Positions 1-9,069 of a DNA stretch of 64,000 bases are shown here, in pieces. This DNA comes from JASSUD01 sp031963005 (GTDB lineage: Bacteria; Pseudomonadota; Gammaproteobacteria; Burkholderiales; Burkholderiaceae): contig JASSUL010000010.1 of assembly GCA_031963005.1 (NCBI GenBank), positions 1-64,000 of the forward strand, given 5' to 3'. The position numbers and the translations under genes are program-made. The notes beneath the pieces were generated by a model. It had not been told where the DNA came from. It saw only the letters and a program-made list of their open reading frames with translations, and did no database searches. The stretch's first letter is position 1. The number at the start of each line of letters is the position of its first letter.

Positions 1-420
1 ATGACCTTTATCGTCATGAGCGCCTTGATCAAGGCAGACTTTTGCTTTTTTTAAACGCAGTGAGGTTGTAGGCATAAAGGGCGCTCATGGCGTGCATGTT
101 GGGGTTCCTTCGTCACCACCAACCTACCCAACCGGATCCTCTCGGGGGAGGATTGAGGTGGGCCTGCTGACGAAGGGAAAATGCACGAGTCCATGTATAC
201 GTAGCCCCTATGGTAGGTTGGCGGTGAGGCACGAACCCCAACATGCGTTCTGCTGACTTTTCATTTTTACTTTTAGATCATCATAAGCGGATCATCCAGG
301 ACGCTCATGGCGTGCATGTTGGGGTTCCTTCGTCACCACCAACCTTACCCAACCGGGGATCCTCGGGGGAGGATTGAGGTGGGCTTGCTGACGAAGGAGA
401 AGTGCACGAGTCTATGTATA
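1..420. repeat. Tandem and dispersed palindromic repeat region
   Basis: A unit of about 120 bases occurs at 83-205 and again, nearly unchanged, at 301-420. Each unit begins CGCTCATGGCGTGCATGTTG, contains GTTGGGGTTCCTTCGTCACC, and ends near GCACGAGTCTATGTATA. Between them, 219-345 is the reverse complement of the core of the element at 15433-15653: the same GGTAGGTTGGCGGTGA, AACCCCAACATGCG and CTGACTTTTCATTTTT strings appear in the same order. A third partial copy lies at about 25-130. No coding function is apparent. I read it as clustered copies of a dispersed non-coding element family. Confidence 0.8.
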
Positions 421-466
421 AGATCAGTAAAAGAAAGAAGCTTGGAAGAAGAGAAAAGAGCAATGC

Positions 467-1018
467 TTAAAACTGGTAGCGAACCCAAATTATGCCCAAC
501 GCCCCTTTCTTGCGTGGAAGCATTGTCCCCATTAGTGAAAGCTTATTAAAACGTATTGAACCTACTGGTAGTAGCACTGGCAAAGGGGAGTAATGCAATA
601 TATCCGCCCTTGCCGTTACTGCCGCGGTAAAGCCTCCGCCTAATGAAAGGGGGCCGATGGATTTAGTGAACCATTGACGCATATAACCAGCGGCAGGCTG
701 AAAGTGGTGATATGAATCAGGAAATCCAATGACATACAATAAATCTTCATGCCCATTAGCATCAACCCAGCGTCTACCAAAACCTCCTCCATAGGTTTTA
801 TCATTTAATTTTTTTCCATTAAAGAGAGGGCCGGCATGCCAGGCATAGCCGGTTATGTAAATATCCCAACTGCCATGGCGATAAGGGTTAATCACACGTT
901 GGGAGGCAGAATCGATCCATCTGCCATCGACATGATCATGCTCTGCATCTGCCGAAAAGGCGGGTAGCTGAAGTGCGATAGCTGCTGTTATGCCACAAAA
1001 AATTTTCTGGATTTTCAT
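467..1018 (-). CDS. pagP: Lipid A palmitoyltransferase PagP
   Basis: An outer-membrane beta-barrel enzyme of the PagP (CrcA) family, which moves a palmitate from phospholipid to lipid A and so changes surface charge and host recognition. The protein has an N-terminal signal sequence (residues 1-23, ending AFSADA) and a mature part of about 160 residues, the usual length. The residues matching the E. coli catalytic triad are visible: His in YAWHAG (about residue 61), and Asp-Ser in GFPDSYHH (101-102). The motifs VTARADILHYSPLPVLLP and the terminal WVRYQF also fit PagP. I chose the Met at 1018 because it starts the signal peptide cleanly; an in-frame Met at 1039, with GAGG about 13 bases upstream, is the alternative. 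It stands alone between repeats and a 1 kb non-coding stretch. In an endosymbiont it may help resist host antimicrobial peptides (inference). Confidence 0.88.
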   Translation of the reverse strand: MKIQKIFCGITAAIALQLPAFSADAEHDHVDGRWIDSASQRVINPYRHGSWDIYITGYAWHAGPLFNGKKLNDKTYGGGFGRRWVDANGHEDLLYVIGFPDSYHHFQPAAGYMRQWFTKSIGPLSLGGGFTAAVTARADILHYSPLPVLLPVGSIRFNKLSLMGTMLPRKKGALGIIWVRYQF

Positions 1019-1701
1019 AGGGATAAACATAATAGGCATAAATATACGCTGACCTCGACGGAGGCTTATCGTACTCTGCTGGGACTATTTGCGAACGTGC
1101 GCCTGATATTATCGATTAAATTATTGAGCCGCTTGCAAGCTATATTAGCAGAGTATATGCGTATTTAATGGAAGAAAACGATGTAGCGCCAAGGTACGTT
1201 CGATTCTCTTCGAGGCATAGAAATTTTCTATTTTTAAACCTATTTATCTGACGTCGTAAGGCTAAAACCTTATATTCATCAAAATCTTGCCAAAAAAGTG
1301 CTTATTTTTGCATTTGTCGATATATATGATGAATTCAAATGCAAAGCCAATTGCACCTCTACTTCTCTTATTCAATGAGGCCGGTGATCATGTGACCTTG
1401 TCACGCTAAATGGGTATCGATCTTCGATGTTAAATTTTTCATGCATAGCTTTGAATGCAATCTGCTTAAATAAAGCAGTGACGCATATAAAATGAATATC
1501 AATATAAAAGAATGATCTAAAAAGCATAGTTGCATAGCATCGTTCTATTTTTATATGGCATTTTTGATGTTATATAAAATATAACTTCTTTTAAGAAGAG
1601 TTCATTTATTTAGTTGTAAGTATTTTTATTTTGATGTGAGTTTTATTAAATCGGATTATTAAAAATTATTTAAATTAGATTAAAAAAATAATATTTTAAA
1701 T

Positions 1702-1725
1702 AAAACGCCTCAGAAGAGGCGTTTT
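1702..1725. terminator. Perfect hairpin with T-runs on both sides
   Basis: AAAACGCCTC and GAGGCGTTTT flank a 4-base loop (AGAA), giving an intrinsic-terminator shape on either strand. No intact gene abuts it, so it may be left from a lost gene. Confidence 0.7.
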
Positions 1726-2030
1726 ATTATGTGCTAGATTATGAGTTTATCAATCACACAGCGCATACCTTGGCTGATTTGAAAGCATGGGACCTGGCAG
1801 CACACTACAACTGCGAGCACCTCTGCCTACATAGTAGCTAATTCGCGCAAAAAATGTATTAGCTTCACCGTTAAAGAGCAGGTTTAACTAAATGCTGAAA
1901 TTTTGCTTCATATTGTTTCAACAGACCTCCACTCCTCCCGCTCAACTCTTCCATAAAAAATGAGTTTATATTGTGCCAAAAGTAGCTACTTTTATAGTAA
2001 CCCACACTGTTTACTATAAACTCAAAATCT

Positions 2031-2060
2031 CGCTTTAGTGTTTTGCTAAAGCGGGCTTTT
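2031..2060. terminator. Terminator hairpin downstream of the LRR gene
   Basis: CGCTTTAG and CTAAAGCG pair around a 7-base loop, and the stem can extend by GG. It lies directly past the stop codon of the minus-strand LRR reading frame, with T-rich flanks on both strands. Confidence 0.6.
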
Positions 2061-2062
2061 AT

Positions 2063-3486
2063 TTAACTATTCTTGGTTTGACTTCTTAAATAATAAATAT
2101 TCTCGTCAGAGGTTTCGGAAAATGGATCCGAATTTAATAAAACATTTATTAATTTTCCGTTTTTATTTATATATCCTTTTTTACGTACGGTAATTAATTT
2201 ATTGGTACTCATGTCAATGCACTCTAGATCAATTTCTGGCATTTTTTCAATAAGAAATTTTATCTGCTCCTCTTTCATTTTTTTACTATAACGTAAGTCA
2301 ATGTGTTCTATGTCAGTATTATTCAAGGATTTAAGTAATTGACTGATGCCATACATGCTAATGTAGCTGAAACTTAAATTTAATCTCTTAAGTCCTTTTT
2401 CTAGAATTTTTAATATAAATTTTACTCCGTCATTGTTAATGTTGTTTTGTGATAAAGTAAGGCTTTGAATATTTGATTTTAATGAAGAAGCTAAATATTC
2501 AACCCCTTTATTGCTAATAGAGTTGTTTAATAAATTCAACGATATCATATCGTGTTTTAGTAGGTCGCATAAGATTTTAACTCCTCTGTCACCAATATTA
2601 TTGTATGATAATTTTAATTCAACAATATTTTTTGATAGAACATCTTTAAGATATGATATGTCTTGAGGATTAATATCATTGTTAGATGGGCTGAGTCTTT
2701 TAACGCTTAATGGAAGTTCCTTTAAATTTTCAAGCCATCTTCCATTTATATTAACTCTTTCTAATAACAACTCTGAAATAGAGGTTTCTTTAAAATATAG
2801 AATGAATTTTTTAATGCATTCATTTTCAATAAAATTACTATTAGTGTAAAATTTACAAATATTTTTGTTGAATGCATTCCCTAATTTTGTCATCTGTTCA
2901 GTAGAAAAAATTTTGCCATCAAAAGTTAATTTTATTTCTTTTAAATTATGACAATTTTTGAGAATTTTTATAATTTTATTGACAATGCTGTCTGAATTAG
3001 GTTGATCTATAAAATATACAATTAAACATAAACTTTTAATGTTTCTATTTTTTTCTATAAAATCTAATATTTCTATGGTGTGTTCAAATTCTATATTATT
3101 AAAAGAAGATTGATTTCCAATTTTAAAATATACATGCTGCATATTTTCTATTGCAATTTTAATGTCGCCCATATTTTTTGCAGCATCCGGGCCTTTTAAT
3201 ATTTCTCTAATTCCTCTATGGTTCCATAATTTTTGGGCACTTGAATTAGTTAAAAGCAATTGCCGAACAGCATCAAAAGATGCACAGTTGAGCAACATTA
3301 ATTGAAATAATTGATTCGAATTTGGTAAATATTTACCATGAGTTCTATTGGTATACGAGAAAAAAAACTCTGCTCGTTCTCTGTCAATGGCGCTGCATTT
3401 TGTTCTTGTTTTTGTGAAATTACAGGCCTAGTGGTGATCATTCCAGGAACCAGAGCCATACGTGATGAAGAATTAATGTCAAGCAT
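2063..3486 (-). pseudogene. F-box/leucine-rich-repeat protein, frameshifted
   Basis: Two adjacent reading frames on the minus strand appear to be one gene split by a frameshift near 3300-3325. The upstream part (3298-3486, ATG at 3486) ends in FFSRIPIELMVNIYQ, the first half of an F-box-like motif. The downstream part (to 2063) starts with LLNCASFDAVRQLLL, the second half, then a linker, then leucine-rich repeats of the ribonuclease-inhibitor type (ELKLSYNNIGDRGVKILCDL, LTLSQNNINNDGVKFILKIL, LNLSFSYISMYGI). F-box proteins bind Skp1 and bring substrates to eukaryotic SCF ubiquitin ligases, and the LRR part would select the substrate. A bacterial copy suggests a secreted effector (inference). 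Base composition is far more AT-rich than the neighbouring sdh genes. If the shift is a sequencing error, the gene would be intact and encode about 470 residues. Confidence 0.7.
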
Positions 3487-3540
3487 AATCAATCTTAGCG
3501 GTTAAGTTTCCTGTAGAAAATAGAGTAAACATGAGCCATA

Positions 3541-3578
3541 AAAAAACCCGAGGAGCCTTATGGCTACTCGGGTTTTTT
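3541..3578 (-). terminator. Terminator of tRNA-Ser
   Basis: AAAAAACCCGAG and CTCGGGTTTTTT pair around a 14-base loop, just downstream of tRNA-Ser on the minus strand. It is symmetrical and could act in both directions. Confidence 0.85.
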
Positions 3579-3608
3579 GTGAAACTGGGTATTGCTGTGT
3601 AATATGGC

Positions 3609-3698
3609 TGGCGGAGAGAGGGGGATTCGAACCCCCGGTAGGTTTGACCCTACACACGCTTTCCAGGCGTGCGACTTAAGCCGCTCATCCATCTCTCC
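3609..3698 (-). tRNA. tRNA-Ser (anticodon GGA)
   Basis: A class II tRNA of 90 nt. The acceptor arm GGAGAGA/TCTCTCC, discriminator G and an encoded CCA are present. The anticodon stem CACGC/GCGTG encloses loop CTGGAAA, giving anticodon GGA, which reads UCC and UCU. The long variable arm GTAGGG..CCTAC and T-arm CGGGGGTTCGAATCCCCC complete the cloverleaf. It is followed by a strong terminator and precedes sdhE on the other side. Confidence 0.96.
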
Positions 3699-3773
3699 TG
3701 GCTTGAAAGGCGCGAGTATAGCAAAACTGGGGTTTAAAGTTGAGGAAAGATGCAAAAAAAATAGATTTATTTT

Positions 3774-4088
3774 TTATATCGCGCGTAGTTTTGCTAAGCA
3801 GGTTTTAAAGGCAGGGGTATTGATGGATGCTGTGTTGAATGGGGCGGGGAGTTCTTGAGGCTCAATGCGCTGTAGGAGGAGGTCCATGAGGTCGTTGTCA
3901 CTGAGTGCTAAGAGTTGCTCAAATGCGTCGATTTCATCCTCGGTGAGGGTGGTTTCGTAAGTGTCTAGGAAGCGGGTGAGGAGAATGTCGTTTTCTAACA
4001 GACCTCGCCGAGCACGCCAGCGTAGGCCAGTTTTTGCCTGTTTTTGGGGCGTGTTAGGGGGTGTGGGGTTTGCGGGGTGCATGGGCAT
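3774..4088 (-). CDS. sdhE: FAD assembly factor SdhE (YgfY/CptB family)
   Basis: A small soluble factor that promotes covalent FAD attachment to SdhA. The family signature RGLLEND (RGxxE motif) is followed by LTEDEIDAFEQLLALSDNDL and LLLQRIEP, all typical. Its position as the last gene after sdhC-sdhD-sdhA-sdhB matches the role and the usual beta-proteobacterial order. It lies about 170 bases beyond the sdhB stop. The start is uncertain. I chose ATG at 4088, with another ATG at 4082; a GTG at 4118 would lengthen it by ten residues, and none has an obvious ribosome site. The C-terminal tail of about 25 residues is longer than in most family members. gltA, which commonly follows in Burkholderia, is not here; tRNA-Ser follows instead. 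Confidence 0.85.
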   Translation of the reverse strand: MPMHPANPTPPNTPQKQAKTGLRWRARRGLLENDILLTRFLDTYETTLTEDEIDAFEQLLALSDNDLMDLLLQRIEPQELPAPFNTASINTPAFKTCLAKLRAI

Positions 4089-4257
4089 CAAGTGGGGTAG
4101 AGCATAAGAAGCGCGCACTGGCTGCAGAAGGAGGCGCTTTGGTGAATATGGAATTCGCCGTTTCTGTAAGGATAAGTCCCCCCGTATGCGCGTTTTATAG
4201 CTATAAAACGCGCTCCTGCTTTTGGATTGAATACGGCGGGGGGAGGGTGAAATCCTT

Positions 4258-4962
4258 TTAAAGGCTGCGACGCACCATTAATTCTTTGATTTTACCAATG
4301 GCTTGTGTGGGATTGAGTCCTTTGGGGCAGACATCGACACAGTTCATAATGGTATGGCAGCGAAAGAGTCGGTATGGATCCTCTAAATTGTCTAAGCGCT
4401 GGGCTGTGGCTTGATCGCGACTATCTGCGATAAAGCGATAGGCTTGAAGCAGGCCTGCGGGACCGACAAATTTATCAGGATTCCACCAGAAGCTGGGGCA
4501 AGAGGTTGAGCAACTGGCGCAGAGAATGCATTCGTATAGACCGTCGAGCTCATCGCGTTCTTCTGGGCTTTGTAGACGCTCTTTTTCTGGCGGAGGGGTG
4601 TCATTGATCAAATAAGGTTGAATCGAATGATATTGCGCGAAAAATTGCGTGAAGTCACAAATTAAGTCACGGACAACCGGTAAACCGGGTAAGGGGCGCA
4701 ATACGATGCGTTGCGGTAGATCGTTCAGATTGATCAAGCAGGCAAGCCCATTTTTGCCATTGATATTCATCGCGTCTGAGCCGCATACCCCTTCACGGCA
4801 AGAGCGGCGAAAGGCGATCGATTCGTCGACAGCTTTAAGGCGAATCAGCGCATCGAGGAGCATGCGTTCGCCGTTATCTAAATCAATTTCATAGGTCTGC
4901 ATCCTAGGCGCTACGTTTTGATCTGGATCGTAGCGGTAGATGTCAAAAATGCGTTTTGTCAT
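4258..4962 (-). CDS. sdhB: Succinate dehydrogenase iron-sulfur subunit
   Basis: The electron-transfer subunit of complex II on the cytoplasmic face of the inner membrane, carrying 2Fe-2S, 4Fe-4S and 3Fe-4S clusters between SdhA flavin and quinone. The 234-residue protein shows the plant-type ferredoxin motif CREGVCGSDAM with the later Cys in NGLACLINL, then CILCASCSTSCPSFWWNPD for the 4Fe-4S centre, and CHTIMNCVDVCPKGLNP for the 3Fe-4S centre. All cluster cysteines are present. AAAGG lies 8-10 bases before the ATG at 4962. The gap to sdhA is 181 bases, wider than expected inside an sdh operon, while sdhC, sdhD and sdhA are only 2-3 bases apart. Confidence 0.97.
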   Translation of the reverse strand: MTKRIFDIYRYDPDQNVAPRMQTYEIDLDNGERMLLDALIRLKAVDESIAFRRSCREGVCGSDAMNINGKNGLACLINLNDLPQRIVLRPLPGLPVVRDLICDFTQFFAQYHSIQPYLINDTPPPEKERLQSPEERDELDGLYECILCASCSTSCPSFWWNPDKFVGPAGLLQAYRFIADSRDQATAQRLDNLEDPYRLFRCHTIMNCVDVCPKGLNPTQAIGKIKELMVRRSL

Positions 4963-5143
4963 GAATAAACCTTTGGTGTCCTTCGGTGTGCTATGCAGCC
5001 CAATAGGGCAAGGTAGATTTCAGGGGTTGCCTGCCATTGAAAGAGGATTTGCATTGAGAGCTCCTACTGTTTCACTGTATGCCGCAGCGCATAGCGTAGC
5101 GGCAAGCTGTGAAAGAGAAGAGCCTTAACAGGAAGCCAGTAGA

Positions 5144-6934
5144 TTAAAAAGTCCGTGCCTTGGGAGGTACGCTTTCAACCGTAAGCGGTTTAAGCTGTAC
5201 GGGTTTGTAATCTAGCGCATTGCCTTCGCTATACCATAGCGTATGCTGTAGCCAATCCTTATCATTGCGCTCGGGATAATCACTATGCGCATGCGCGCCA
5301 CGACTTTCTGTACGTGCTGCTGCGCTGACCATCGTAGCGCGGGCGACTTCGATCAAGTTGGCTAACTCGAGGGCTTCCACACGTGCGGTATTAAAGACTT
5401 TGGATTTGTCTTTAAGGTGAACGTGTTGCACGCGTTCTGTGAGCGTCTCGAGTTCTTTAACGCCTTCTTTAAGTAGGGCATCGGTGCGAAATACGCCAGC
5501 ATGTTTTTGCATGGTTGTGCGAATATCGTTAGCAATAGTTTGCGTATATTCGCCCTCGGTGCTGGCATCGAGTTTTGCTAGACGCTCTAAGGCGCGATCT
5601 GCTGCATCTGCGGGTAAAGGTTTATGGCTAGATGGTTCTTTGGTAATTTGCTCAACAATCGCTTTGCCTGCGGCGCGTCCAAAGACTACAAGATCTAGTA
5701 GGGAGTTCGTGCCTAAACGGTTGGCACCGTGCACGGAGACGCAAGCGCATTCTCCTACGGCATAGAAGCCTTGAACGGGGGTAATGACTGAGGCGTCAGA
5801 ACCATATGCGCGGCTGACTACTTGACCCTTAATGTTTGTTGGAATCCCGCCCATTTGATAGTGAATGGTGGGGACGACAGGAATCGCTTCTTTAATGCAA
5901 TCTACATTGGCAAATTTAAGGGCGATTTCACGAATCGAGGGGAGTCGTTTGCGGATCGTATCTGCGCCGATATGTGATAAGTCGAGCAGCACATGGTCTT
6001 TGTTGGGGCCACAGCCGCGGCCTTCTTTAATTTCTTGGTCCATAGCGCGCGAAACGAAATCACGCGGCGCTAAATCCTTAAGCGTGGGCGCATAGCGCTC
6101 CATAAATCGTTCGCCTTGCGCGTTGCGCAAAATACCGCCTTCTCCGCGCACCCCTTCCGTAATAAGAACACCGGCTCCAGCTACGCCCGTGGGATGGAAT
6201 TGCCAAAATTCCATGTCTTGTAAAGGTAAGCCTGCACGGGCAGCCATACCTAGTCCGTCACCTGTATTAATAAAGGCATTCGTGGATGCTGCGTAAATAC
6301 GGCCGGCTCCGCCGGTTGCAAACAGCGTGCATTTGGCTTGTAAAAGATGGACCTCACCGGTTTCCATTTCTAGGGCGCTGACTCCGAGCACTTGGCCTTC
6401 TTGGTCCCGAATCAAATCCAGGGCCATCCACTCTACAAAGAAGTGGGTTCGCGCTTGCACGTTTTGCTGATACAGCGTATGGAGTAGGGCGTGTCCGGTG
6501 CGGTCTGCCGCAGCGCAAGCGCGCTGTACGGGTTTTTCACCATAATTGACTGTGTGTCCGCCAAAGGGCCGCTGATAAATTGTGCCATTGGGGTTACGAT
6601 CAAAGGGCATGCCAAAGTGTTCGAGCTCGTAGACGGCATCGGGTGCCTCGCGGCACATAAATTCAATGGCGTCTTGGTCTCCCAGCCAGTCAGAACCTTT
6701 CACCGTATCGTAAAAGTGATAATGCCAGTTATCTTCACTCATATTACCCAGCGAGGCACCAATGCCCCCCTGAGCCGCAACAGTGTGAGAACGGGTAGGA
6801 AAAACTTTGGAGAGTACGGCAACAGAAAGGCCCGCACGTGCAAGCTGTAAGGAAGCGCGCATGCCGGAACCGCCGGCTCCAACGATGATGACGTCAAAGC
6901 GGCGATGAGGAAGCGAAGATTTCAATATGGTCAT
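5144..6934 (-). CDS. sdhA: Succinate dehydrogenase flavoprotein subunit
   Basis: The catalytic subunit of complex II, oxidising succinate to fumarate with covalently bound FAD. At 596 residues it has the usual length. The N-terminal dinucleotide-binding motif VGAGGSGMRASLQLA, the FAD-His motif RSHTVAAQGGIGA, the substrate site HPTG, and the C-terminal ARTESRGAHAHSDYPERND with the catalytic Arg are all present. It starts three bases after sdhD, consistent with one transcript sdhC-sdhD-sdhA-sdhB-sdhE. No truncation or odd residue is seen, so complex II appears functional in this host-restricted organism. Confidence 0.97.
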   Translation of the reverse strand: MTILKSSLPHRRFDVIIVGAGGSGMRASLQLARAGLSVAVLSKVFPTRSHTVAAQGGIGASLGNMSEDNWHYHFYDTVKGSDWLGDQDAIEFMCREAPDAVYELEHFGMPFDRNPNGTIYQRPFGGHTVNYGEKPVQRACAAADRTGHALLHTLYQQNVQARTHFFVEWMALDLIRDQEGQVLGVSALEMETGEVHLLQAKCTLFATGGAGRIYAASTNAFINTGDGLGMAARAGLPLQDMEFWQFHPTGVAGAGVLITEGVRGEGGILRNAQGERFMERYAPTLKDLAPRDFVSRAMDQEIKEGRGCGPNKDHVLLDLSHIGADTIRKRLPSIREIALKFANVDCIKEAIPVVPTIHYQMGGIPTNIKGQVVSRAYGSDASVITPVQGFYAVGECACVSVHGANRLGTNSLLDLVVFGRAAGKAIVEQITKEPSSHKPLPADAADRALERLAKLDASTEGEYTQTIANDIRTTMQKHAGVFRTDALLKEGVKELETLTERVQHVHLKDKSKVFNTARVEALELANLIEVARATMVSAAARTESRGAHAHSDYPERNDKDWLQHTLWYSEGNALDYKPVQLKPLTVESVPPKARTF

Positions 6935-6937
6935 GGG

Positions 6938-7312
6938 CTATACCCTCCAAAGAATTTGGGCTGCGTAGCCTGCGCAAGCGAGTAGCCAGAGGAGGGCAAA
7001 CGTAAAGAAAACGAGACGTACAGCAAGCGGTTTAAAATAATCCATAGCGATTTCACGTACACCGAGCCATGCGTGATAAAAGAGGCTCAGTAGCGTAGCG
7101 AACGTGATCGCTTTCATCCAAGGATGCGCAAAAATGCTGACCCATCCTGCATAGGAGAAATTGCGGGCGGCCAAAAACCAGCCCAGCAAAATGACGGTAT
7201 AAAGGGCCATGATGACCCCAGTAAGGCGTTGCGCTAGCCATTCACGCATGCCGCGGTGAGTAGCGCCTACGACTAAGCGTTTTGCGCCTATTTTTTGGGT
7301 AGTGGGGGCCAT
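6938..7312 (-). CDS. sdhD: Succinate dehydrogenase membrane anchor subunit
   Basis: A hydrophobic anchor (124 residues) that with SdhC binds haem b and quinone. Three membrane segments are visible, at about 30-49, 59-80 and 98-119. The segment LFYHAWLGVREIAMDYFKP contains the His expected to ligate haem and the family motif HAWxGxR. Two bases separate it from sdhC and three from sdhA, so translation is probably coupled. Beta-proteobacterial SdhD proteins have this size and the RLTGVIMALYT start of the first helix. Confidence 0.93.
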   Translation of the reverse strand: MAPTTQKIGAKRLVVGATHRGMREWLAQRLTGVIMALYTVILLGWFLAARNFSYAGWVSIFAHPWMKAITFATLLSLFYHAWLGVREIAMDYFKPLAVRLVFFTFALLWLLACAGYAAQILWRV

Positions 7313-7314
7313 CT

Positions 7315-7725
7315 TTAGAACACTCCAAATAATTTAAGTGCAATGCCAAGCGTGAGTAGTCCTGATAAGATCAGAACACCTGCCGCACTGAGACGACTGG
7401 CGCGCAGTGTGACGCCAAGGTGCACATCCATGCATAGATGGCGCAACCCTGCACAGAAATGAAATAAATAGGCCCATACTAGCCCGATCCCTATGAGTTT
7501 AACGATCGCACAAGAACCCCAGGCTTTAATGCTATCAAAGCTGGGTTCTGAGGCTAGGCTCTGTCCAAATAGGTATAAGGACAAGGGAAGGGTTAGAAAT
7601 AGAAGCACACCGCTGATACGGTGCAAAATAGATACTATTCCTGGCATGGGAAGTCGATAAGCCAGAATTTGTGTAAACGCAATGTTACGATAGACGCGCT
7701 TTTTTTGGTGATTGGCCAAAGCCAT
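7315..7725 (-). CDS. sdhC: Succinate dehydrogenase cytochrome b556 subunit
   Basis: The other membrane anchor of complex II, 136 residues with three transmembrane segments. The motif SILHRISGVLLFL at the start of helix 1 (quinone and haem site) and HFCAGLRHLCMD (haem-ligating His) are characteristic. It ends ALKLFGVF, as Burkholderia SdhC does from memory. I chose the Met at 7725 because GGGGG precedes it at normal spacing and the family begins here; the open frame runs 20 codons further upstream. It is the first gene of the sdh operon, so its promoter should lie in the divergent region shared with mdh. Confidence 0.95.
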   Translation of the reverse strand: MALANHQKKRVYRNIAFTQILAYRLPMPGIVSILHRISGVLLFLTLPLSLYLFGQSLASEPSFDSIKAWGSCAIVKLIGIGLVWAYLFHFCAGLRHLCMDVHLGVTLRASRLSAAGVLILSGLLTLGIALKLFGVF

Positions 7726-8085
7726 AGGTACCCCCTGTTGTGACGAAGGCGTGATTTTAGGCGTTTTGGCGCAAAAGTTAAGCAAAATTCTGCGCTTTTT
7801 GCAGATATTTTGTTGAAATTTTATGCATAAAGCCGAAATTTCAATTATCTGTAACGCTTTTCAGCTAGGTATATTCTCAAACGGGATTAAAATAATGGCT
7901 TTATTATTTTCCATGTAATTCCACTAGGTTTGGTGCGTATGCTCTACGCTACTTAACTAAAGAGATGCGTAAAGAAATACGCAAAGTATACGGGTTGAGC
8001 CTACTCTAAAGGCTGGTTATATCAGCGCAGAGCGGCCCGCCATGACAAGCCTTGTTTACATTCCTCACTACCCTTGGAGATTTTT
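7726..8085. promoter_or_regulatory. Divergent control region between sdhC and mdh
   Basis: These 360 bases carry no gene and must hold promoters for the sdh operon (minus) and mdh (plus). In Burkholderia a GntR-family regulator gene usually sits here as I recall; none is present. I did not identify convincing -35/-10 pairs. Confidence 0.5.
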
Positions 8086-9069
8086 ATGTCCCTAGCTCCC
8101 AAGCATGTTGTTGTTACTGGTGCTGCAGGCCAGATCGCTTATGCGCTTCTTTTTCGCTTGGCAAAAGGCGATGTATTGGGCGTAGATCAGCCTATTATTT
8201 TGCATTTGCTCGATTTGCCCCAAGCCCAAGGCGCCCTCAAGGGAGTCGTGATGGAATTGGAAGATTGCGCTTTTCCTTTGCTGCAGGATTTAGTTGTGAC
8301 GGATGATCCGAAAGTGGCGTTTAAAGATGTCGAGATCGCATTTTTGATCGGCGCTAGACCGCGTGGCCCAGGTATGGAACGCAAGGATCTTCTAGGTGCG
8401 AATGCGGCTATTTTTAAAGTGCAAGGTCAAGCGCTGAATGAAGTCGCGAACCGGAATGTTAAAGTGCTAGTTGTTGGGAATCCTGCAAATACGAATGCAT
8501 GGATTGCCAAGGAGTGTGCTCCGGATCTGCCTGCAAAAAATTTCACCTCGATGATGCGCTTGGACCATAACCGCGCAGTATGGCAATTGGCGCAAAAAAT
8601 CGGTAAACCTTTATCAGCTATTGAAAATTTAGCAGTATGGGGTAATCATTCTCCTACAATGTATCCAGATATCCGTTTTGCAACGGTAGAAGGCCAACGT
8701 GCTCAAGATCTATTGCAAGACGATCGTTGGAACGAAGACGTTCTGATTCCGACCGTCGGTAAGCGTGGAGCAACGGTGATCAATGCGCGCGGCGCTTCTT
8801 CTGCGGCATCCGCTGCGAATGCAGCTATTGACCATATGCGCGATTGGGTGCTCGGTAGTCAAGGTAAATGGGTGACGATGGGGGTACCCTCTGACGGTTC
8901 TTATGGAATTCCAGAAGGATTGATCTATGGCTTTCCCGTCACCACTGCAGATGGCGAGTACCGGATTGTGCAAGGTTTAGAGATCGATGCTTTCTCTCAA
9001 GAGAGGATGAATATCACTTTGCAAGAGTTGGAAGAAGAGCGTGCTGCGGTACATGCGCTTTTGGGATAA
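8086..9069 (+). CDS. mdh: Malate dehydrogenase
   Basis: An NAD-dependent cytoplasmic TCA enzyme converting malate to oxaloacetate, of the long-chain cytoplasmic type found in Burkholderiales. It has 327 residues. The nucleotide-binding motif TGAAGQIAYALLFRLAKG, the active-site loop GARPRGPGMERKDLL, NPANTNAW and the catalytic His in VWGNHSPTMYPD are intact. Start chosen at 8086: TTGGAGA lies seven bases upstream and the protein begins as family members do; an in-frame ATG at 8074 adds only four residues. It is divergent from sdhC and followed after 165 bases by acnA, so three TCA functions are clustered. Confidence 0.97.
   Translation: MSLAPKHVVVTGAAGQIAYALLFRLAKGDVLGVDQPIILHLLDLPQAQGALKGVVMELEDCAFPLLQDLVVTDDPKVAFKDVEIAFLIGARPRGPGMERKDLLGANAAIFKVQGQALNEVANRNVKVLVVGNPANTNAWIAKECAPDLPAKNFTSMMRLDHNRAVWQLAQKIGKPLSAIENLAVWGNHSPTMYPDIRFATVEGQRAQDLLQDDRWNEDVLIPTVGKRGATVINARGASSAASAANAAIDHMRDWVLGSQGKWVTMGVPSDGSYGIPEGLIYGFPVTTADGEYRIVQGLEIDAFSQERMNITLQELEEERAAVHALLG

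Larger units (their letters stand above)
1040..2062. other. Gene-poor AT-rich intergenic region
   Basis: No convincing gene on either strand in about 1 kb. It contains a perfect hairpin at 1702-1725 and a second hairpin near 2031-2053 that serves the minus-strand LRR gene. The remainder is AT-rich with scattered stops. Short fragments around 1760-1960 are less AT-rich and may be decayed coding DNA, but I could not assign them. Confidence 0.5.

Noticed and set aside
307..549. 80-codon open frame on the plus strand
   Set aside because: It lies in the repeat unit and runs antisense into pagP; no ribosome site or similarity.
3592..3858. Open frames over 3564-3858
   Set aside because: They cover tRNA-Ser and the sdhE 3' end; tRNA sequence explains the open frame.
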